The translations under genes and the position numbers were made by a program. A stretch of DNA of 5,842 bases from an uncultured Anaerolineae bacterium (lineage in GTDB: Bacteria > Chloroflexota > Anaerolineae > B4-G1 > DUEL01). Where the stretch lies: positions 1 to 5,842 of the forward strand of contig CALDFY010000010.1 of assembly GCA_937942115.1 (NCBI GenBank). The letters are read 5' to 3'. Under the pieces are notes generated by a model. That model saw nothing but the letters and a program-made list of their open reading frames with translations, did no database searches and had not been told where the DNA came from. This document shows, piece after piece, positions 5,441 to 5,842 of this stretch; the stretch's first letter is position 1; every line of letters starts with the position of its first letter.

Positions 5441-5842
5441 CTACCCGTTCTTCATCACCAGCGGCAGGTATATCCAGTACCGCCGCTCGGTGGTGAAGGA
5501 CGCGCTGGCGGACCCGCTCCCAGCGTTGCCGGAGATGAACGACGCAGTGTTGACAACGGTGCGGTTGTAGAGGCCGGAGTCACTGCCCACCGTCGCCGTG
5601 AAGACCAGCCGCACCTCCACCCCGCCGGCCACCGTGCCCGTCCAGGTGATGACGCCACCACTGTAGACCGCACCGGACGGCTGCTGCACCCACCCGCCAA
5701 AGGTCACCTCCACGGGCAGGACGTCCGTCAGCACCACGCCCAGGGCATCGCCGGCCCCGCTGTTGGAGAGGACGACGGTGTAGGTCACCACCCCGCCCAG
5801 CGAGACATCCGCCGTCGGCGCCACCGACTTGGCGACGGTCAG
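5441..5842 (-). CDS. DUF11-repeat surface protein, C-terminal part
   Basis: The last 133 residues of a protein that continues beyond the right edge; the true start is not in the window. The visible part begins LTVAKSVAPTADVSLGG and reads on as a single DUF11 domain, an Ig-like extracellular module found in many tandem copies in bacterial surface proteins. Its hallmarks are GGVVTYTVVLSNSG, ALGVVLTDVLPVEVTF, GVITWTGTVAGG and VVNTASF. It is followed by a short Ser/Ala/Gly linker and the tail RYWIYLPLVMKNG. A GTG at 5824 lies inside the conserved start of the domain and is not a likely initiation site. The protein is presumably exported and displayed on the cell surface; no enzymatic part is visible. 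The tail resembles that of the PHP protein. The stop is TAG, with repeat sequence starting at the next base. Confidence 0.87.
   Translation of the reverse strand: MTVAKSVAPTADVSLGGVVTYTVVLSNSGAGDALGVVLTDVLPVEVTFGGWVQQPSGAVYSGGVITWTGTVAGGVEVRLVFTATVGSDSGLYNRTVVNTASFISGNAGSGSASASFTTERRYWIYLPLVMKNG

Overview
The window is about two-thirds G+C by eye. It most resembles a filamentous or anaerobic member of the Chloroflexota (Anaerolineae-like). The evidence is two large secreted proteins that both end in a short (I/V)YLPxV tail, a DUF11 surface protein, a CehA/McbA-like PHP protein fused to OB-fold and Ig-like domains, and intergenic DNA packed with C-rich palindromic repeats. The assignment is inferred from sequence style only; no marker gene is present. 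All genes lie on the minus strand.

Layout, left to right on the plus strand: 1-175 is noncoding and made of palindromic repeats. 176 to about 4384 is a very large secreted multidomain protein: signal peptide, OB-fold, two SbsA-type Ig domains, PHP metallohydrolase, Ig-like modules, DUF4350/GATase-like domain, two OB-folds and the tail. 4378-4611 is a cluster of C-rich repeat units. 4607-4969 is a DUF559 (Vsr-like, PD-(D/E)xK) endonuclease gene broken by one in-frame amber codon. 4988-5135 is a complete repeat hairpin plus the left arm of another copy. 5151-5410 is a noncoding, multiply palindromic segment with imperfect terminal inverted repeats and a short flanking direct repeat; it looks like a MITE inserted into that last copy. 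5416-5440 is the matching right arm. 5441-5842 is the C-terminal end of a DUF11-repeat surface protein that runs off the window.

The two intact reading frames look like cell-surface or secreted proteins and give no evidence of a shared pathway. The repeats tie the window together. They sit flush against two stop codons, run into the 3' end of the DUF559 gene in frame, and reach to within a few bases of the expected start of the PHP protein. That protein has no in-frame ATG, GTG or TTG of its own. The reading frame happens to stay open from the DUF559 remnant through the repeats into the secreted protein, so a naive gene call joins two unrelated genes. The most unusual content is this repeat layer: paired-arm hairpins with compensatory changes, a nested structured element with a reconstructable empty site, and a nuclease gene bracketed by the repeats.
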